NCBI RefSeq assembly: GCF_032716425.1
Contig: NZ_CP090419.1
Span: forward strand, 1,289,001 to 1,353,000
Direction of reading: 5' to 3'
DNA from: Pseudoalteromonas sp. N1230-9
Lineage (GTDB): Bacteria > Pseudomonadota > Gammaproteobacteria > Enterobacterales > Alteromonadaceae
Length of the DNA: 64,000 bases
The notes under the pieces are model-generated. The model was not told the origin of the DNA. It made no database searches and worked only from the letters and a program-made list of their open reading frames with translations. Below, piece after piece: positions 47,321-57,223 of this stretch; within the stretch, counting starts at the first letter, position 1; the number at the start of each line of letters is the position of its first letter. A program made the translations under genes and the position numbers.

Positions 47321-47373
47321 GGAACCTAAATCCAGCGTCTAATCAAGACTCCAGCCAATTCCGCCACTCCCGC
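47321..47373 (-). pseudogene. Truncated tRNA-Leu remnant 1
   Basis: Contains the tRNA-Leu 5' acceptor and D-stem start (GCGGGAGTGGCGGAATTGG) and the anticodon arm (CTGGATTTAGGTTCC), but the D-loop is replaced by a GTCTTGATTAGACGC hairpin and everything after the anticodon stem is missing. No variable arm, T-arm or CCA. Confidence 0.85.
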
Positions 47374-47439
47374 ATCATAGGGTCTGCTAATTTTAACTCT
47401 TAGCCTGAGTTTTCTTATTCACTTTCTTGGTAGAGAAAG

Positions 47440-47514
47440 TGGCTGGGATACCAGGATTTGAACCTGGGAATGGCAGGATCAAAACCTGCTGCCTTACCGC
47501 TTGGCGATATCCCA
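47440..47514 (-). tRNA. tRNA-Gln(UUG), copy 2
   Basis: Identical to copy 1 over 75 bases including CCA; anticodon UUG. Confidence 0.97.
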
Positions 47515-47553
47515 ACAAAGAATAATTGATAGTTTGAGTTCTTATCAAGAACA

Positions 47554-47638
<85 letters not shown>

Positions 47639-47709
47639 ATCGTTCGTACTAATGTACTGGTAGTTATTTTAGACTCTTCATTGAGCATTCTTTATTCACT
47701 TTGAGAAAG

Positions 47710-47784
47710 TGGCTGGGATACCAGGATTTGAACCTGGGAATGGCAGGATCAAAACCTGCTGCCTTACCGCTTGGCGATATCCCA
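47710..47784 (-). tRNA. tRNA-Gln(UUG), copy 3
   Basis: 75 bases, same sequence as the other copies, anticodon UUG. Confidence 0.97.
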
Positions 47785-47824
47785 ACAAAGAATAATTTGA
47801 TAGTTTTGGTTCTTATCAAGAACA

Positions 47825-47909
<85 letters not shown>

Positions 47910-47996
47910 ATCATTCGTACTAAAAGTACTGGTAGTTATTTTAAACTCTTTATTGAGTGCAGCTTTAACTCCTGCAGAGCCATTCTAAAGAAAGAA

Positions 47997-48073
47997 TGGT
48001 GGCTAAGACGGGATTTGAACCTGTGACCCCATCATTATGAGTGATGTGCTCTAACCAACTGAGCTACTTAGCC
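47997..48073 (-). tRNA. tRNA-Met(CAU), elongator, copy 1
   Basis: 77 bases with encoded CCA; acceptor GGCTAAG/CTTAGCC, anticodon loop CTCATAA giving CAU. The 5' terminal G pairs normally (G1-C72), so it is the elongator and not the initiator type. Confidence 0.95.
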
Positions 48074-48077
48074 ATTG

Positions 48078-48152
48078 TGGCTGGGATACCAGGATTTGAA
48101 CCTGGGAATGGCAGGATCAAAACCTGCTGCCTTACCGCTTGGCGATATCCCA
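48078..48152 (-). tRNA. tRNA-Gln(UUG), copy 4
   Basis: 75 bases, anticodon UUG; only four bases separate it from tRNA-Met copy 1, which follows it in transcription order. Confidence 0.97.
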
Positions 48153-48188
48153 ACAAAAGCTTGATAGTTTGAGTTCTTATCAAGAACA

Positions 48189-48273
<85 letters not shown>

Positions 48274-48296
48274 ATACCTTTTGCGTTTGCAATAAA

Positions 48297-48350
48297 GGAA
48301 CCTAAATCCAGCGTCTTAATCAAGACATCGGCCAATTCCGCCACACCCGC
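48297..48350 (-). pseudogene. Truncated tRNA-Leu remnant 2
   Basis: Same architecture as the remnant at 47321: tRNA-Leu 5' end, a GTCTTGATTAAGACGC hairpin in place of the D-loop, the anticodon arm, then abrupt loss of homology. Both remnants lie just upstream (transcription sense) of an intact tRNA-Leu, so the unit duplicated as a block. Confidence 0.85.
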
Positions 48351-48410
48351 ATCATTCGTACTAAAAGTACTGGTAGTTATTTTAAACTCTTCATTGAGCA
48401 ACAAAAAGAA

Positions 48411-48487
48411 TGGTGGCTAAGACGGGATTTGAACCTGTGACCCCATCATTATGAGTGATGTGCTCTAACCAACTGAGCTACTTAGCC
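48411..48487 (-). tRNA. tRNA-Met(CAU), elongator, copy 2; first gene of the operon
   Basis: 77 bases identical to copy 1. It is the promoter-proximal tRNA; the promoter lies 40-68 bases upstream. Confidence 0.95.
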
Positions 48488-48526
48488 ATCTTTTTTGTTA
48501 ACACTTCATCGCTGAGTGCGGGGCGT

Positions 48527-48555
48527 ATTATGCTGATATGACCTAAATCCGTCAA
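48527..48555 (-). promoter_or_regulatory. tRNA operon promoter with GC-rich discriminator
   Basis: On the minus strand: -35 TTGACG (48555-48550), 17-base spacer, -10 CATAAT (48532-48527), then ACGCCCCGCACT. The near-consensus boxes and GC-rich discriminator right after the -10 are the hallmark of stable-RNA promoters under stringent (ppGpp) control. Confidence 0.88.
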
Positions 48556-48886
48556 CACCTTTTTTGCAAAAAAACACTTAACAGGGTTTGTTTGCATTAA
48601 AATTAAGCTAACAGGTTAAATTTTACTTAAATTGCTGTTTTTTTGTCGGTCAAAGACGACTCTAAAAGTATGTTACGTATTATTGTTAATAAAAGCTCAT
48701 TTTTAATCTGTTTGATTTTTATACAAAAATTAAGATCATAAATTTAAAAACTATTCTGTTGAGAGTTTTTTTAACTCATGAATGCATTTACAGCTATATA
48801 GAGTAGAAGAGTAGGGAGATAAAATGGCGCTATTGCAGTGCTAAAAATAGCATGCGTATCGTGATGTAAACCCAGAAAATAAAAAA
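48556..48886. other. AT-rich non-coding stretch upstream of the tRNA operon
   Basis: No open frame of note, no tRNA remnant. A/T-rich DNA directly upstream of the -35 (run of T and A at 48560-48575) could act as an UP element. The rest shows nothing I can support. Confidence 0.4.
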
Positions 48887-48907
48887 GCTCGTAATAACGA
48901 GCCTTTT
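48887..48907 (-). terminator. ychF terminator
   Basis: GCTCGT (48887-48892) and ACGAGC (48897-48902) with four-base loop; AAAAAA on the left gives a T-run on the minus strand after ychF. Confidence 0.88.
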
Positions 48908-48927
48908 AAATAGAGTTGCTTAAGAAC

Positions 48928-50019
48928 TTATACGTTAAATAAGAAGTTCATGACATCACCGTCTTTAACGATGTACTCTTTACCTTCTTGACGCATTTTA
49001 CCAGCTTCTTTTGCACCGCTTTCGCCTTTGAACTCAATATAATCGTCAAAAGCGATCGTTTGAGCACGGATAAAGCCACGTTCGAAGTCTGTGTGGATTT
49101 TACCAGCAGCTTGTGGTGCCGTCGCACCTACTGGAATGGTCCATGCGCGTACTTCTTTTACACCTGCAGTAAAGTAGGTTTGTAATTTAAGTAACTCGTA
49201 ACCACCACGGATCACTAAGTTAAGGCCTGGTTCTTCTAAACCTAGGTCAGCCATAAATTCTAATTTATCTTCTTCTTCAAGTTCAGATAACTCAGATTCG
49301 ATAGCAGCACAAACAGGAATTACAACAGCGTCTTCAGCAGCGGCAATTTCACGTACTTTATCTAGGTAAGGGTTATTTTCAAAACCATCTTCTGCTACAT
49401 TCGCAATGTACATCGTTGGTTTGATTGTTAAAAAGTTAAGCGTTTTAATTGCCGCTTTTTCTTCTTTCGTGAGTTCTAAAGAACGTAATGTTAAACCTTC
49501 ATCTAGGTGCGCTTTTACTTTTTCTAACACTGCATTTTGTTCTTTAGCGTCTTTGTCGCCGCCTTTTGCTTTCTTGGCATTACGAACAAGCGCTTTATCT
49601 GCGCTATCCATATCTGCAAGTACTAATTCGGTGTTAATAACATCAATATCGTCAGCTGGATCGATAGTACCAGCAACATGGACGATATTTTCGTCTTCAA
49701 AACAACGAACAACATGACCAATTGCATCTGTTTCACGAATATTCGCAAGGAACTGGTTACCTAGACCTTCACCTTTTGAAGCGCCTTTTACAAGGCCTGC
49801 AATATCAACGAACTCCATCGTTGTTGGTAAAATGCGTTGTGGATTTACGATTTCAGCTAGTGCATTTAAGCGCGCATCAGGAACTGGCACCACACCCGTA
49901 TTTGGTTCAATAGTACAGAAAGGGAAGTTAGCGGCTTCGATTCCCGCTTTAGTTAGTGCATTAAATAATGTTGATTTACCAACGTTTGGCAAACCAACGA
50001 TGCCACATTTAAAACCCAT
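48928..50019 (-). CDS. ychF: Ribosome-binding ATPase YchF
   Basis: A 363-residue Obg-related P-loop protein that prefers ATP. G1 motif [12 protein letters not shown], switch region [21 protein letters not shown], and the noncanonical G4 [11 protein letters not shown] replacing NKxD; C-terminal TGS domain. Follows pth as in most gammaproteobacteria, 34 bases apart. Confidence 0.98.
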   Translation of the reverse strand: MGFKCGIVGLPNVGKSTLFNALTKAGIEAANFPFCTIEPNTGVVPVPDARLNALAEIVNPQRILPTTMEFVDIAGLVKGASKGEGLGNQFLANIRETDAIGHVVRCFEDENIVHVAGTIDPADDIDVINTELVLADMDSADKALVRNAKKAKGGDKDAKEQNAVLEKVKAHLDEGLTLRSLELTKEEKAAIKTLNFLTIKPTMYIANVAEDGFENNPYLDKVREIAAAEDAVVIPVCAAIESELSELEEEDKLEFMADLGLEEPGLNLVIRGGYELLKLQTYFTAGVKEVRAWTIPVGATAPQAAGKIHTDFERGFIRAQTIAFDDYIEFKGESGAKEAGKMRQEGKEYIVKDGDVMNFLFNV

Positions 50020-50053
50020 AGTAAGATACCTTGTGTAATTTCATTAAAACGGA

Positions 50054-50638
50054 TTAAGGTTTAAATGAATGTAGTCTGTTTTGTGCTTTTAACACACCAT
50101 CTTTTGCAAGAATTTCCATGCAACGAACTGCTTCGTCGATTGCGGCATCCATTTTTTCTTGATCGTCTTTCGCAGCTTTGCCTAGCACCCAACCTGTTAC
50201 CATTTCTCGGTGACCAGGGTGTCCAATGCCAATACGAAGGCGCATAAAATCTTTTTGGTTTGCCATTTTCGCAATAATGTCTTTTAAACCATTGTGACCA
50301 CCGTGGCCGCCACCTTTTTTTAGTTTAGCAATGCCTGGTTCTAAGTCCATTTCGTCGTGAGCAACGAGAATGTTTTCAACAGGAATTTTAAAGAAATTAG
50401 CAAGACTACTCACCGATTTACCACTTAAATTCATATAAGTTGTAGGGATCAGTAGTTTAAATTCTTGGCCTTGAATAATCACTTTGCCAGTGAGGCCGTG
50501 ATATTTAGGATCATGTTTGAGAGTGCAATTATAACGTGCAGCGAGTTCTTCGATGAACCAAGCACCTGCATTATGGCGTGTGTTTGCGTATTCGGGGCCT
50601 GGATTAGCCAGGCCCACAAGCATTTGAATAGAATTCAA
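50054..50638 (-). CDS. pth: Peptidyl-tRNA hydrolase
   Basis: A 194-residue enzyme freeing tRNA from prematurely released peptidyl-tRNA. Catalytic His in [12 protein letters not shown], Asp in [23 protein letters not shown] is conserved. The TTG at 50638 ([14 protein letters not shown]) with AAGG upstream fits the family N-terminus better than the internal ATG at 50623. Lies 19 bases after rplY. Confidence 0.97.
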   Translation of the reverse strand: MNSIQMLVGLANPGPEYANTRHNAGAWFIEELAARYNCTLKHDPKYHGLTGKVIIQGQEFKLLIPTTYMNLSGKSVSSLANFFKIPVENILVAHDEMDLEPGIAKLKKGGGHGGHNGLKDIIAKMANQKDFMRLRIGIGHPGHREMVTGWVLGKAAKDDQEKMDAAIDEAVRCMEILAKDGVLKAQNRLHSFKP

Positions 50639-50657
50639 GGTGTGTACACCTTAAAAA

Positions 50658-51266
50658 TTATTCTGCAGCGTCTTCTGAAGCTTCTTCAGCAGGAGCAGCT
50701 TTGTTAGCTTTAACAGTAACAACTGACTGATCGTGATCTGCACCTTTAGCAAGCTCAACAGATGAAACACCTGAAGGAAGTTTAAGGTCAGAAAGGTGGA
50801 TTGAATCACCAGCTACTAAATCTGCAACGTTAACTTCAACGAACTCAGGAAGTGACTTAGGAAGACACGTGATTTCGATTTCAGTTAATTGGTGAACAAC
50901 AGTGTTACCTGCTTTAGTTACTTTCTCTTCACCGATGAAGTGTACTGGCACTTTAGTGTGAAGTTTGTGAGAAGCATCTACACGTTGGAAGTCTAAGTGA
51001 GTGATCTTAGGCTTGAACGGGTGACGTTGAATATCTTTAAGGATAGCTTCAACTGACTCGCCACCGATGTTTAAAGTAAGGATGTGTGTGTAGAAACCTT
51101 CGTCTTCTTGCGCTTTGATCATATCTTTGTGTGCAAGAACGATAGATGCAGCTTCTTTGTCAGCACCGTAAAGGATTGCAGGAACTTTATCTTCACGGCG
51201 TAGGCGGCGGCTCGCACCAGTACCTGTTTCTGTACGTAATTCTGCATTGTATGTATAAGTTGACAT
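50658..51266 (-). CDS. rplY: Ribosomal protein bL25, Ctc form
   Basis: A 202-residue 5S-rRNA-binding protein of the long (Ctc/TL5) type: N-terminal L25 domain (SYNAELR-like STYTYNAELRTETGTGASRR) plus C-terminal beta domain. ATG 51266 is preceded by TTGGAGACATT, a good ribosome binding site; a longer frame from 51308 has none. The C-terminus is Ala/Glu-rich (APAEEASEDAAE). Enterobacteria have only the short form elsewhere; the long form at this position is typical of marine relatives. Confidence 0.95.
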   Translation of the reverse strand: MSTYTYNAELRTETGTGASRRLRREDKVPAILYGADKEAASIVLAHKDMIKAQEDEGFYTHILTLNIGGESVEAILKDIQRHPFKPKITHLDFQRVDASHKLHTKVPVHFIGEEKVTKAGNTVVHQLTEIEITCLPKSLPEFVEVNVADLVAGDSIHLSDLKLPSGVSSVELAKGADHDQSVVTVKANKAAPAEEASEDAAE

Positions 51267-51370
51267 AATGTCTCCAATAATTAATAGTCTTAGGGCCTTT
51301 GCGACCAAGGTCCCTAGCCAAAAGGCGCGCTATCATACCACCCCTTGTGGGGAAAATAAATAACGGCTAC

Positions 51371-51397
51371 AAAAAAAGCACCAAATGGTGCTTTTTT
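51371..51397 (-). terminator. prs terminator
   Basis: GCACCA (51378-51383) and TGGTGC (51386-51391) flanked by A7 and T6, giving an extended stem; separates prs from rplY. Confidence 0.9.
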
Positions 51398-51416
51398 CAA
51401 TATCATGCGCTGTTGA

Positions 51417-52364
51417 TTAATGCTCAAACATCGCAGAGATTGATTCTTCGTTGCTGATACGACGAATTGTTTCAGCAAGCATGTCTGCAAGCGTAAGTAC
51501 TTTGATGTTATCAAGTGCTTTAAGCTCGTCAGTAAGTGGTATTGAGTCAGTAACAATCACTTCGTCAATAACTGATTCACGAATGTTCTGTGCTGCATTA
51601 CCTGAAAGAACTGGGTGGGTTGCATAAGCAAAAACACGTTTTGCACCATGCTCTTTAAGCGCCGCAGCTGCTTTACATAAAGTACCGCCCGTATCAATCA
51701 TGTCATCAACGATGATACAGTCACGACCTTCAACGTCACCAATAATATGCATTACTTGTGATACGTTTGCTTGTGGGCGACGCTTATCGATGATAGCAAG
51801 GTCAGTGTCATTTAATAGCTTCGCGATTGCACGAGCACGAACAACACCACCGATATCAGGAGAAACAACCACGACGTCTTCGAAGTCGCGCTCTTTCATG
51901 TCTTCTAATAGCACAGGGCTACCGAATACGTTATCAACCGGTACGTCGAAGAAACCTTGGATTTGTTCTGCGTGTAGGTCAACAGTTAATACGCGGTCAA
52001 CACCAACACTTGATAAGAAATCTGCAACTACTTTAGCTGTGATTGGTACACGAGCAGAGCGCACACGGCGGTCCTGACGCGAATAACCAAAATAAGGAAT
52101 AACTGCGGTAATACGTCCAGCGGATGCACGACGTAGGGCATCAACCATAACGATAAGTTCCATCAGATTATCGTTAGTGGGGTTACAGGTTGATTGAACA
52201 ATGAAAACGTCAGAACCACGAACATTTTCATTAATTTGAACACTGATCTCACCGTCACTAAAACGGCCAACAACAGCATCGCCTAATTCAATATACAAAC
52301 GTTTTGCAACTTTTTGAGCTAGCTCAGGTGTTGCGTTACCAGCGAAGAGCTTCATGTCAGGCAC
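51417..52364 (-). CDS. prs: Ribose-phosphate pyrophosphokinase
   Basis: A 315-residue PRPP synthase. Flexible-loop/ATP region [19 protein letters not shown]-binding loop [13 protein letters not shown], and the near-identity with E. coli Prs over most of its length are plain. GTG start at 52364 ([10 protein letters not shown]) as in E. coli. Ends SISAMFEH as the E. coli enzyme does. Confidence 0.99.
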   Translation of the reverse strand: MPDMKLFAGNATPELAQKVAKRLYIELGDAVVGRFSDGEISVQINENVRGSDVFIVQSTCNPTNDNLMELIVMVDALRRASAGRITAVIPYFGYSRQDRRVRSARVPITAKVVADFLSSVGVDRVLTVDLHAEQIQGFFDVPVDNVFGSPVLLEDMKERDFEDVVVVSPDIGGVVRARAIAKLLNDTDLAIIDKRRPQANVSQVMHIIGDVEGRDCIIVDDMIDTGGTLCKAAAALKEHGAKRVFAYATHPVLSGNAAQNIRESVIDEVIVTDSIPLTDELKALDNIKVLTLADMLAETIRRISNEESISAMFEH

Positions 52365-52443
52365 GGTAGGGTTCCTCAGGCACTGAATTTTGGGACTAAC
52401 AGGCTATGGTAGGCACCAAAGCAGGTTAACATTTACTTGTACG

Positions 52444-53310
52444 TTACTTCATTTCAAAGTGAGCATTTAAAGCTGTATGAGCAGGAGAAATTGTAGCACT
52501 ACTTGCAACAAACCCTGTCCATTTTTCTGGTAATTCGGCTAAAACTTGCTGTGCTTGTGCCTCGGTTGAAAACTCAGCAAAGCAGCAAGCGCCTGTACCA
52601 GTCATCTTTGACGGGGCGTATTTTAGCAACCACTGCAGGGCTTTTTCAACCTCGGGGCAGAGCTTTTTAACTAAAGCCTCACAATCATTGCGTAAATTTT
52701 CTGTTTGCCAGTCTGCTTTTAGTTTCGGTGTATCGCGTTTTAAATCGGGGTGAGTAAAAATTTTCGCGGTGCTTACATGCTCTCCTGGGTGGATCACACA
52801 ATACCAACGCTTTGGTAACTCGACGTTATGAAGTTGCTCACCAATGCCGTGCGCAATTGCGGTGTGGCCATTAATAAATACGGGGACATCAGCGCCTAAG
52901 GTCACGCCTAAATTTGCTAACTCGTGTAAAGATAAATGACAGTCCCATAATTTATTAAGCGCAAGTAAAGTTGTGGCGGCATCGGAAGAGCCACCACCAA
53001 CACCGCCGCCCATTGGCAAGCGTTTTAACAGTTTGATAGTAACACCCTGCTGGCAACGACAGTGTTGTTGTAACAAGAGAGCCGCTTTATATATAAGGTT
53101 GTCTGTTAATGCAATGCCGTTTGTATCACCCGTCACTTTGATATCTGGATCATGGGTCACTGTAAACGTTAAATCATCACCAAATTCTAAAAAGGTAAAT
53201 AAGGTTTCTAACTCATGGTAGCCGTCATCACGACGCGCATTTATATGAAGAAATAAATTAAGTTTTGCAGGCGCTATTAACGTTAGCGGGGCGGTTGATA
53301 CTTGCGTCAT
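52444..53310 (-). CDS. ispE: 4-diphosphocytidyl-2-C-methyl-D-erythritol kinase
   Basis: A 288-residue GHMP kinase of the MEP isoprenoid pathway. ATP-binding motif PMGGGVGGGSSDAATTLL and the C-terminal TGTGACCFAEF. I take ATG 53310 as start, just past the lolB stop; a TTG at 53328 inside lolB would add six residues. Follows lolB in the conserved lolB-ispE-prs order. Confidence 0.97.
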   Translation of the reverse strand: MTQVSTAPLTLIAPAKLNLFLHINARRDDGYHELETLFTFLEFGDDLTFTVTHDPDIKVTGDTNGIALTDNLIYKAALLLQQHCRCQQGVTIKLLKRLPMGGGVGGGSSDAATTLLALNKLWDCHLSLHELANLGVTLGADVPVFINGHTAIAHGIGEQLHNVELPKRWYCVIHPGEHVSTAKIFTHPDLKRDTPKLKADWQTENLRNDCEALVKKLCPEVEKALQWLLKYAPSKMTGTGACCFAEFSTEAQAQQVLAELPEKWTGFVASSATISPAHTALNAHFEMK

Positions 53311-53312
53311 GA

Positions 53313-53921
53313 TTAATTTAACTGCCAATCATTAAGTTGAATTTTGATACGGATTTTTTGGTTTTTAAGGCTTAACTTTACAGGAAGCCAATAGCCATCT
53401 TGTTTAATGTAATCTGAATAGGTTATTTGCCACTGTTGGCCATTGTGTGCTTGCCAAATAAGATTTTTTAATCGGCCTTGCTCGTCATAGCTGGCTTGGT
53501 CGTTTTCGACAGTGCCTTTTAGCCACTTTGCGGCGTTATCTAATGGAATCGAAAAGCCAGTTAAACGGTATAACAACATAGCGGCATCACGATCGGTATA
53601 AACATCACCGTCATATTCAAGTTCGGCCCCTTGCGCACTCTGTTTTAAAGACAAAATACGCGTGCCAATAAAACTGGTGAGTACTATGTCACTGTATAGC
53701 TCATCATGTTGCCAATTTAAATTAGCAGATTGGCGCTGCTCTGTACTAATAAATGCCATTTTTCCCTGTACTTGCCACTGAGCTTGTTGTTCTAAACGGC
53801 TTTTCCAGTCAGGATAAATGTAATCAACGGTTGACATTTTTTGCGCACAACCGCTGATAAATAAAAAAAACATGAATAAAATCAAATATTGTTTAATCAA
53901 ATGTCGTTCCTTACTTTCCAT
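53313..53921 (-). CDS. lolB: Outer-membrane lipoprotein receptor LolB
   Basis: A 202-residue lipoprotein inserting other lipoproteins in the outer membrane. Signal peptide ending LFISGC (lipobox) and LolB blocks WQVQGKMAFISTEQRQSANLNW and WLPVKLSLKNQKIRIKI. The start is chosen at ATG 53921 (MESKERHLIKQY); the frame could extend to 54056 but would run into hemA. A TTG at 53900 with AAGGA ahead is another option. Divergent from hemA. Confidence 0.92.
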   Translation of the reverse strand: MESKERHLIKQYLILFMFFLFISGCAQKMSTVDYIYPDWKSRLEQQAQWQVQGKMAFISTEQRQSANLNWQHDELYSDIVLTSFIGTRILSLKQSAQGAELEYDGDVYTDRDAAMLLYRLTGFSIPLDNAAKWLKGTVENDQASYDEQGRLKNLIWQAHNGQQWQITYSDYIKQDGYWLPVKLSLKNQKIRIKIQLNDWQLN

Positions 53922-53983
53922 ATTCCGCTGATTTTTGGTAAAATTAACGCCTTTACAGCTGGGCTTAGCAATATTTGGTACAT

Positions 53984-55240
53984 ATGACCATCGTAGCACT
54001 TGGTATAAATCACAAAACCGCATCCGTAGAATTACGTGAAAAAGTCGCGTTTTCACCTGAGCAAATGGCTGAGGCGTTACAGCAATTAAGCGGTCATGCG
54101 CATTTTAATGAAGCGGTTATTGTTTCGACCTGCAACAGAACCGAAATCTATTGTAGCCTTGCTGAGCGTAATTCCCAAACCTTGTTACGTTGGTTGGCAG
54201 GTTTTCATGGTTTGGATGAACATGAACTGAGCAATAATACTTATTACCACGAAGGTGATAAAGCAATTAATCATTTAATGCGAGTATCGTGTGGTCTTGA
54301 TTCTTTAGTGCTAGGCGAGCCGCAAATTCTGGGGCAAATTAAACAGGCTTATCATAACGCTAAAACACACGATGCTATTGGCGTAACCTTCGATCGTTTA
54401 TTCCAAAAAACCTTTTCGGTGGCGAAACAAGTTCGAACTGAAACGGACATTGGTGCCAGTGCAGTTTCGGTTGCCTATGCCGCTGTTAACCTAGCTAAAC
54501 ATATTTACGGTAAACTCGATAAAACCAATGTACTGCTTATCGGTGCGGGCGAAACTATAGAGCTTGTTGCCAAGCATTTATATCAAAATGACCCACAAAA
54601 AATAACCGTAGCGAATCGTACTATTGAGCGAGCGAAGAGCTTAGCAGCAGAGGTCAATGCAGATGTTATCGCGTTGGCTCAGCTACCGGAGCGGTTACAT
54701 GATGCAGATATTGTTATAAGTTCCACCGCCAGCACGCTACCAATTATTGGTAAGGGTGTCGTGGAACAAGCACTTAAAAAGCGCCGCCACAAACCTATGC
54801 TATTTATTGATATTGCCGTTCCACGCGATATCGAAAGCCAAGTAGGCGAGCTTGATGCAGCTTATTTATATTCAGTTGATGACTTACAAGCCATAGTAAG
54901 CGAGAATATCGCGGCTCGTGAGCAAGCAGCCGAACAGGCACAAGACATTATCAGTGCACGTACGAATGAGTTCGTTATGTGGCTGCGTTCACTGGATTCA
55001 GTGGATTTAATTCGTCATTATCGTAATGACGTCCAAGATATAAAATCTGAACTTGTTGAAAGGGCGCTTAGCCAGTTGCAAACAGGTAAAGAGGCAGAGA
55101 AAGTGATACTCGAGTTGGCAAATAAACTGACCAACCGCTTGATGCACGCACCTACCCGTGCCATTCAAGATGCAGCAAAAAATGGCGAAGCTGCTGAGTT
55201 AAGTCAATTAAAGAAAATGTTAGGTATTGATCAGGAATAG
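53984..55240 (+). CDS. hemA: Glutamyl-tRNA reductase
   Basis: A 418-residue NADPH enzyme making glutamate-1-semialdehyde for tetrapyrroles. Active-site Cys in VSTCNRTEIYC, NADPH motif VLLIGAGETIELVAKH. Start MTIVALGINHKTASVE at ATG 53984; the TTG nine bases upstream is unlikely. First gene of the hemA-prfA-prmC operon (7-base gap to prfA). Confidence 0.98.
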   Translation: MTIVALGINHKTASVELREKVAFSPEQMAEALQQLSGHAHFNEAVIVSTCNRTEIYCSLAERNSQTLLRWLAGFHGLDEHELSNNTYYHEGDKAINHLMRVSCGLDSLVLGEPQILGQIKQAYHNAKTHDAIGVTFDRLFQKTFSVAKQVRTETDIGASAVSVAYAAVNLAKHIYGKLDKTNVLLIGAGETIELVAKHLYQNDPQKITVANRTIERAKSLAAEVNADVIALAQLPERLHDADIVISSTASTLPIIGKGVVEQALKKRRHKPMLFIDIAVPRDIESQVGELDAAYLYSVDDLQAIVSENIAAREQAAEQAQDIISARTNEFVMWLRSLDSVDLIRHYRNDVQDIKSELVERALSQLQTGKEAEKVILELANKLTNRLMHAPTRAIQDAAKNGEAAELSQLKKMLGIDQE

Positions 55241-55247
55241 TCGTTAA

Positions 55248-56333
55248 ATGAAAGAGTCTGTTTATAGAAAATTAGAAACCTTAGTTGAGCGTTATGAGGA
55301 AGTGCAAGCGCTACTAAGCGACCCCTCTGTGATCAGCGATCAAAATCGCTTTCGTACCTTATCTAAAGAGTATTCAGAGTTAGAAGAAATTGTTAAAGCG
55401 TTTTTAGCGTATCAGCAAGCACAGGATGATGTAGCTACAGCTGAAGAAATGCTAAAAGATTCAGACCCTGATATGCGTGAAATGGCGCAAGAAGAATATA
55501 AGGAAGCAAAAGCACAAATAACGGCATTAGAAGACGAAATCCAAATTCTAATGCTACCAAAAGACCCTAAAGACAATAATAACGTCTATTTAGAGGTTCG
55601 TGCGGGGACCGGTGGTGATGAAGCCGCTATCTTCGCTGGTGACTTATTCCGTATGTACAGCCGTTACGCTGAAACCAAAAAGTGGAAAGTAGAAGTAGTA
55701 AGTACTAACGAAGGTGAGCACGGCGGTTATAAAGAAGTCATTGCGCATATCTCTGGTGAAGGTGTATATGGTCAGCTGAAGTTCGAATCAGGTGCACATC
55801 GTGTACAACGTGTACCAGAGACTGAGTCGCAAGGCCGTGTACATACATCAGCTTGTACAGTTGCAGTTATGGCTGAAATTCCTGAAGCGGAAGCAATTGA
55901 GATTAACCCAGCGGATATTAAAGTTGATACCTTCCGTGCATCGGGTGCCGGTGGTCAGCACGTAAATAAAACTGACTCAGCAATCCGTATTACACACATT
56001 CCAACGGGTGTGGTTGTAGAGTGTCAGGATGAGCGTTCACAGCATAAAAACCGTGCCAAAGCAATGTCTGTGCTTGGTGCACGTTTACAACAAGCTGAAG
56101 ATGAAAAACGCCAAGCTGCTGAAGCATCAGAGCGTCGCAATCTAGTGGGTAGTGGTGACCGTTCTGAGCGTATTCGTACTTATAACTACCCGCAGGGTCG
56201 TATTACCGATCACCGTATTAACTTAACTCTTTATCGTTTGAATGAAGTGGTTGCAGGTGATTTAGGCAGTGTAATCGAACCACTTATGCAAGAACATCAA
56301 GCTGACTTACTTGCTGCGATGGGCGATGAATAA
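55248..56333 (+). CDS. prfA: Peptide chain release factor 1
   Basis: A 361-residue class I release factor. GGQ loop in [13 protein letters not shown]; the codon-recognition tripeptide region near residues 185-190 ([10 protein letters not shown] contains PET-type residues) fits UAA/UAG recognition of RF1. The following gene prmC methylates the GGQ Gln, two bases downstream. Confidence 0.98.
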   Translation: MKESVYRKLETLVERYEEVQALLSDPSVISDQNRFRTLSKEYSELEEIVKAFLAYQQAQDDVATAEEMLKDSDPDMREMAQEEYKEAKAQITALEDEIQILMLPKDPKDNNNVYLEVRAGTGGDEAAIFAGDLFRMYSRYAETKKWKVEVVSTNEGEHGGYKEVIAHISGEGVYGQLKFESGAHRVQRVPETESQGRVHTSACTVAVMAEIPEAEAIEINPADIKVDTFRASGAGGQHVNKTDSAIRITHIPTGVVVECQDERSQHKNRAKAMSVLGARLQQAEDEKRQAAEASERRNLVGSGDRSERIRTYNYPQGRITDHRINLTLYRLNEVVAGDLGSVIEPLMQEHQADLLAAMGDE

Positions 56334-56335
56334 TC

Positions 56336-57181
56336 GTGCCACAAAGCATAGAGCAAGCAGTTGTTGCTGCGACGGCGTTACTAACGCCTAGCAGCGACAG
56401 TGCAAAATTAGACGCCCAGGTCCTGTTATTATCCATCCTAAATAAACCTCGTAGCTACTTATTCACCTGGCCAGAAAAACACCTTACTGAACAGCAACAG
56501 CTTGATTTTGAACAGGCATGCCAACGCCGCTTAAAGGGTGAACCTGTCGCTCATATTGTCGGTTTTCGTGAATTTTGGAGCCTTCCACTTAAGGTAAACC
56601 CAACAACCTTGATTCCACGACCTGATACCGAAACGTTAGTTGAATATGCGCTAGGTCTTGACTTACCTGTTAATGCAAACGTGCTTGATTTGGGCACAGG
56701 CACAGGAGCTATAGCACTTGCGCTGGCCAGCGAAATGCCAAATTGGCAGGTGACAGGGGTAGATAGAGTGGCTGATGCCGTCGCATTAGCCCAAGAAAAC
56801 CAACAGCGACTCGATATTAACAACGCCACTTTTGCTTTGAGCAATTGGTTTAGTGCTGTAAAAAAAGAAAAATTTAACTTAATTGTCAGCAATCCCCCCT
56901 ATATCGAACACGATGATGAGCACTTAAGCCAAGGTGATGTGCGCTTTGAGCCACTCTCTGCATTAGTGGCTGATGACGACGGCATGGCTGATATAAAACA
57001 AATTATTACTATCGCGCGTGACTATTTGACAACAAATGGCTATCTTTTAATTGAACATGGTTACCAACAAAGTGTGAAAGTCCAAGAATTTTTTGCACAA
57101 ATGTCGTATAGCCATATACTTACAGTAAAAGATCTTGGCGGTAATGACCGTGTAACGTTAGCGCAGTGGGCTCATAAATAA
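56336..57181 (+). CDS. prmC: Peptide chain release factor N5-glutamine methyltransferase
   Basis: A 281-residue SAM methyltransferase acting on the GGQ motif of RF1 and RF2. SAM motif VLDLGTGTGAIALALA and the Gln-methyltransferase signature SNPPYIE. GTG start at 56336, two bases after the prfA stop. Confidence 0.98.
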   Translation: MPQSIEQAVVAATALLTPSSDSAKLDAQVLLLSILNKPRSYLFTWPEKHLTEQQQLDFEQACQRRLKGEPVAHIVGFREFWSLPLKVNPTTLIPRPDTETLVEYALGLDLPVNANVLDLGTGTGAIALALASEMPNWQVTGVDRVADAVALAQENQQRLDINNATFALSNWFSAVKKEKFNLIVSNPPYIEHDDEHLSQGDVRFEPLSALVADDDGMADIKQIITIARDYLTTNGYLLIEHGYQQSVKVQEFFAQMSYSHILTVKDLGGNDRVTLAQWAHK

Positions 57182-57223
57182 AAAGCTTTGCTGGGCATAC
57201 ATAGCCTTTGAGGATCCCAAACA

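Noticed and set aside
53922..54056. Upstream extension of lolB to 54056
   Set aside because: It overlaps the start of hemA and adds 45 residues ahead of a complete lipoprotein signal.
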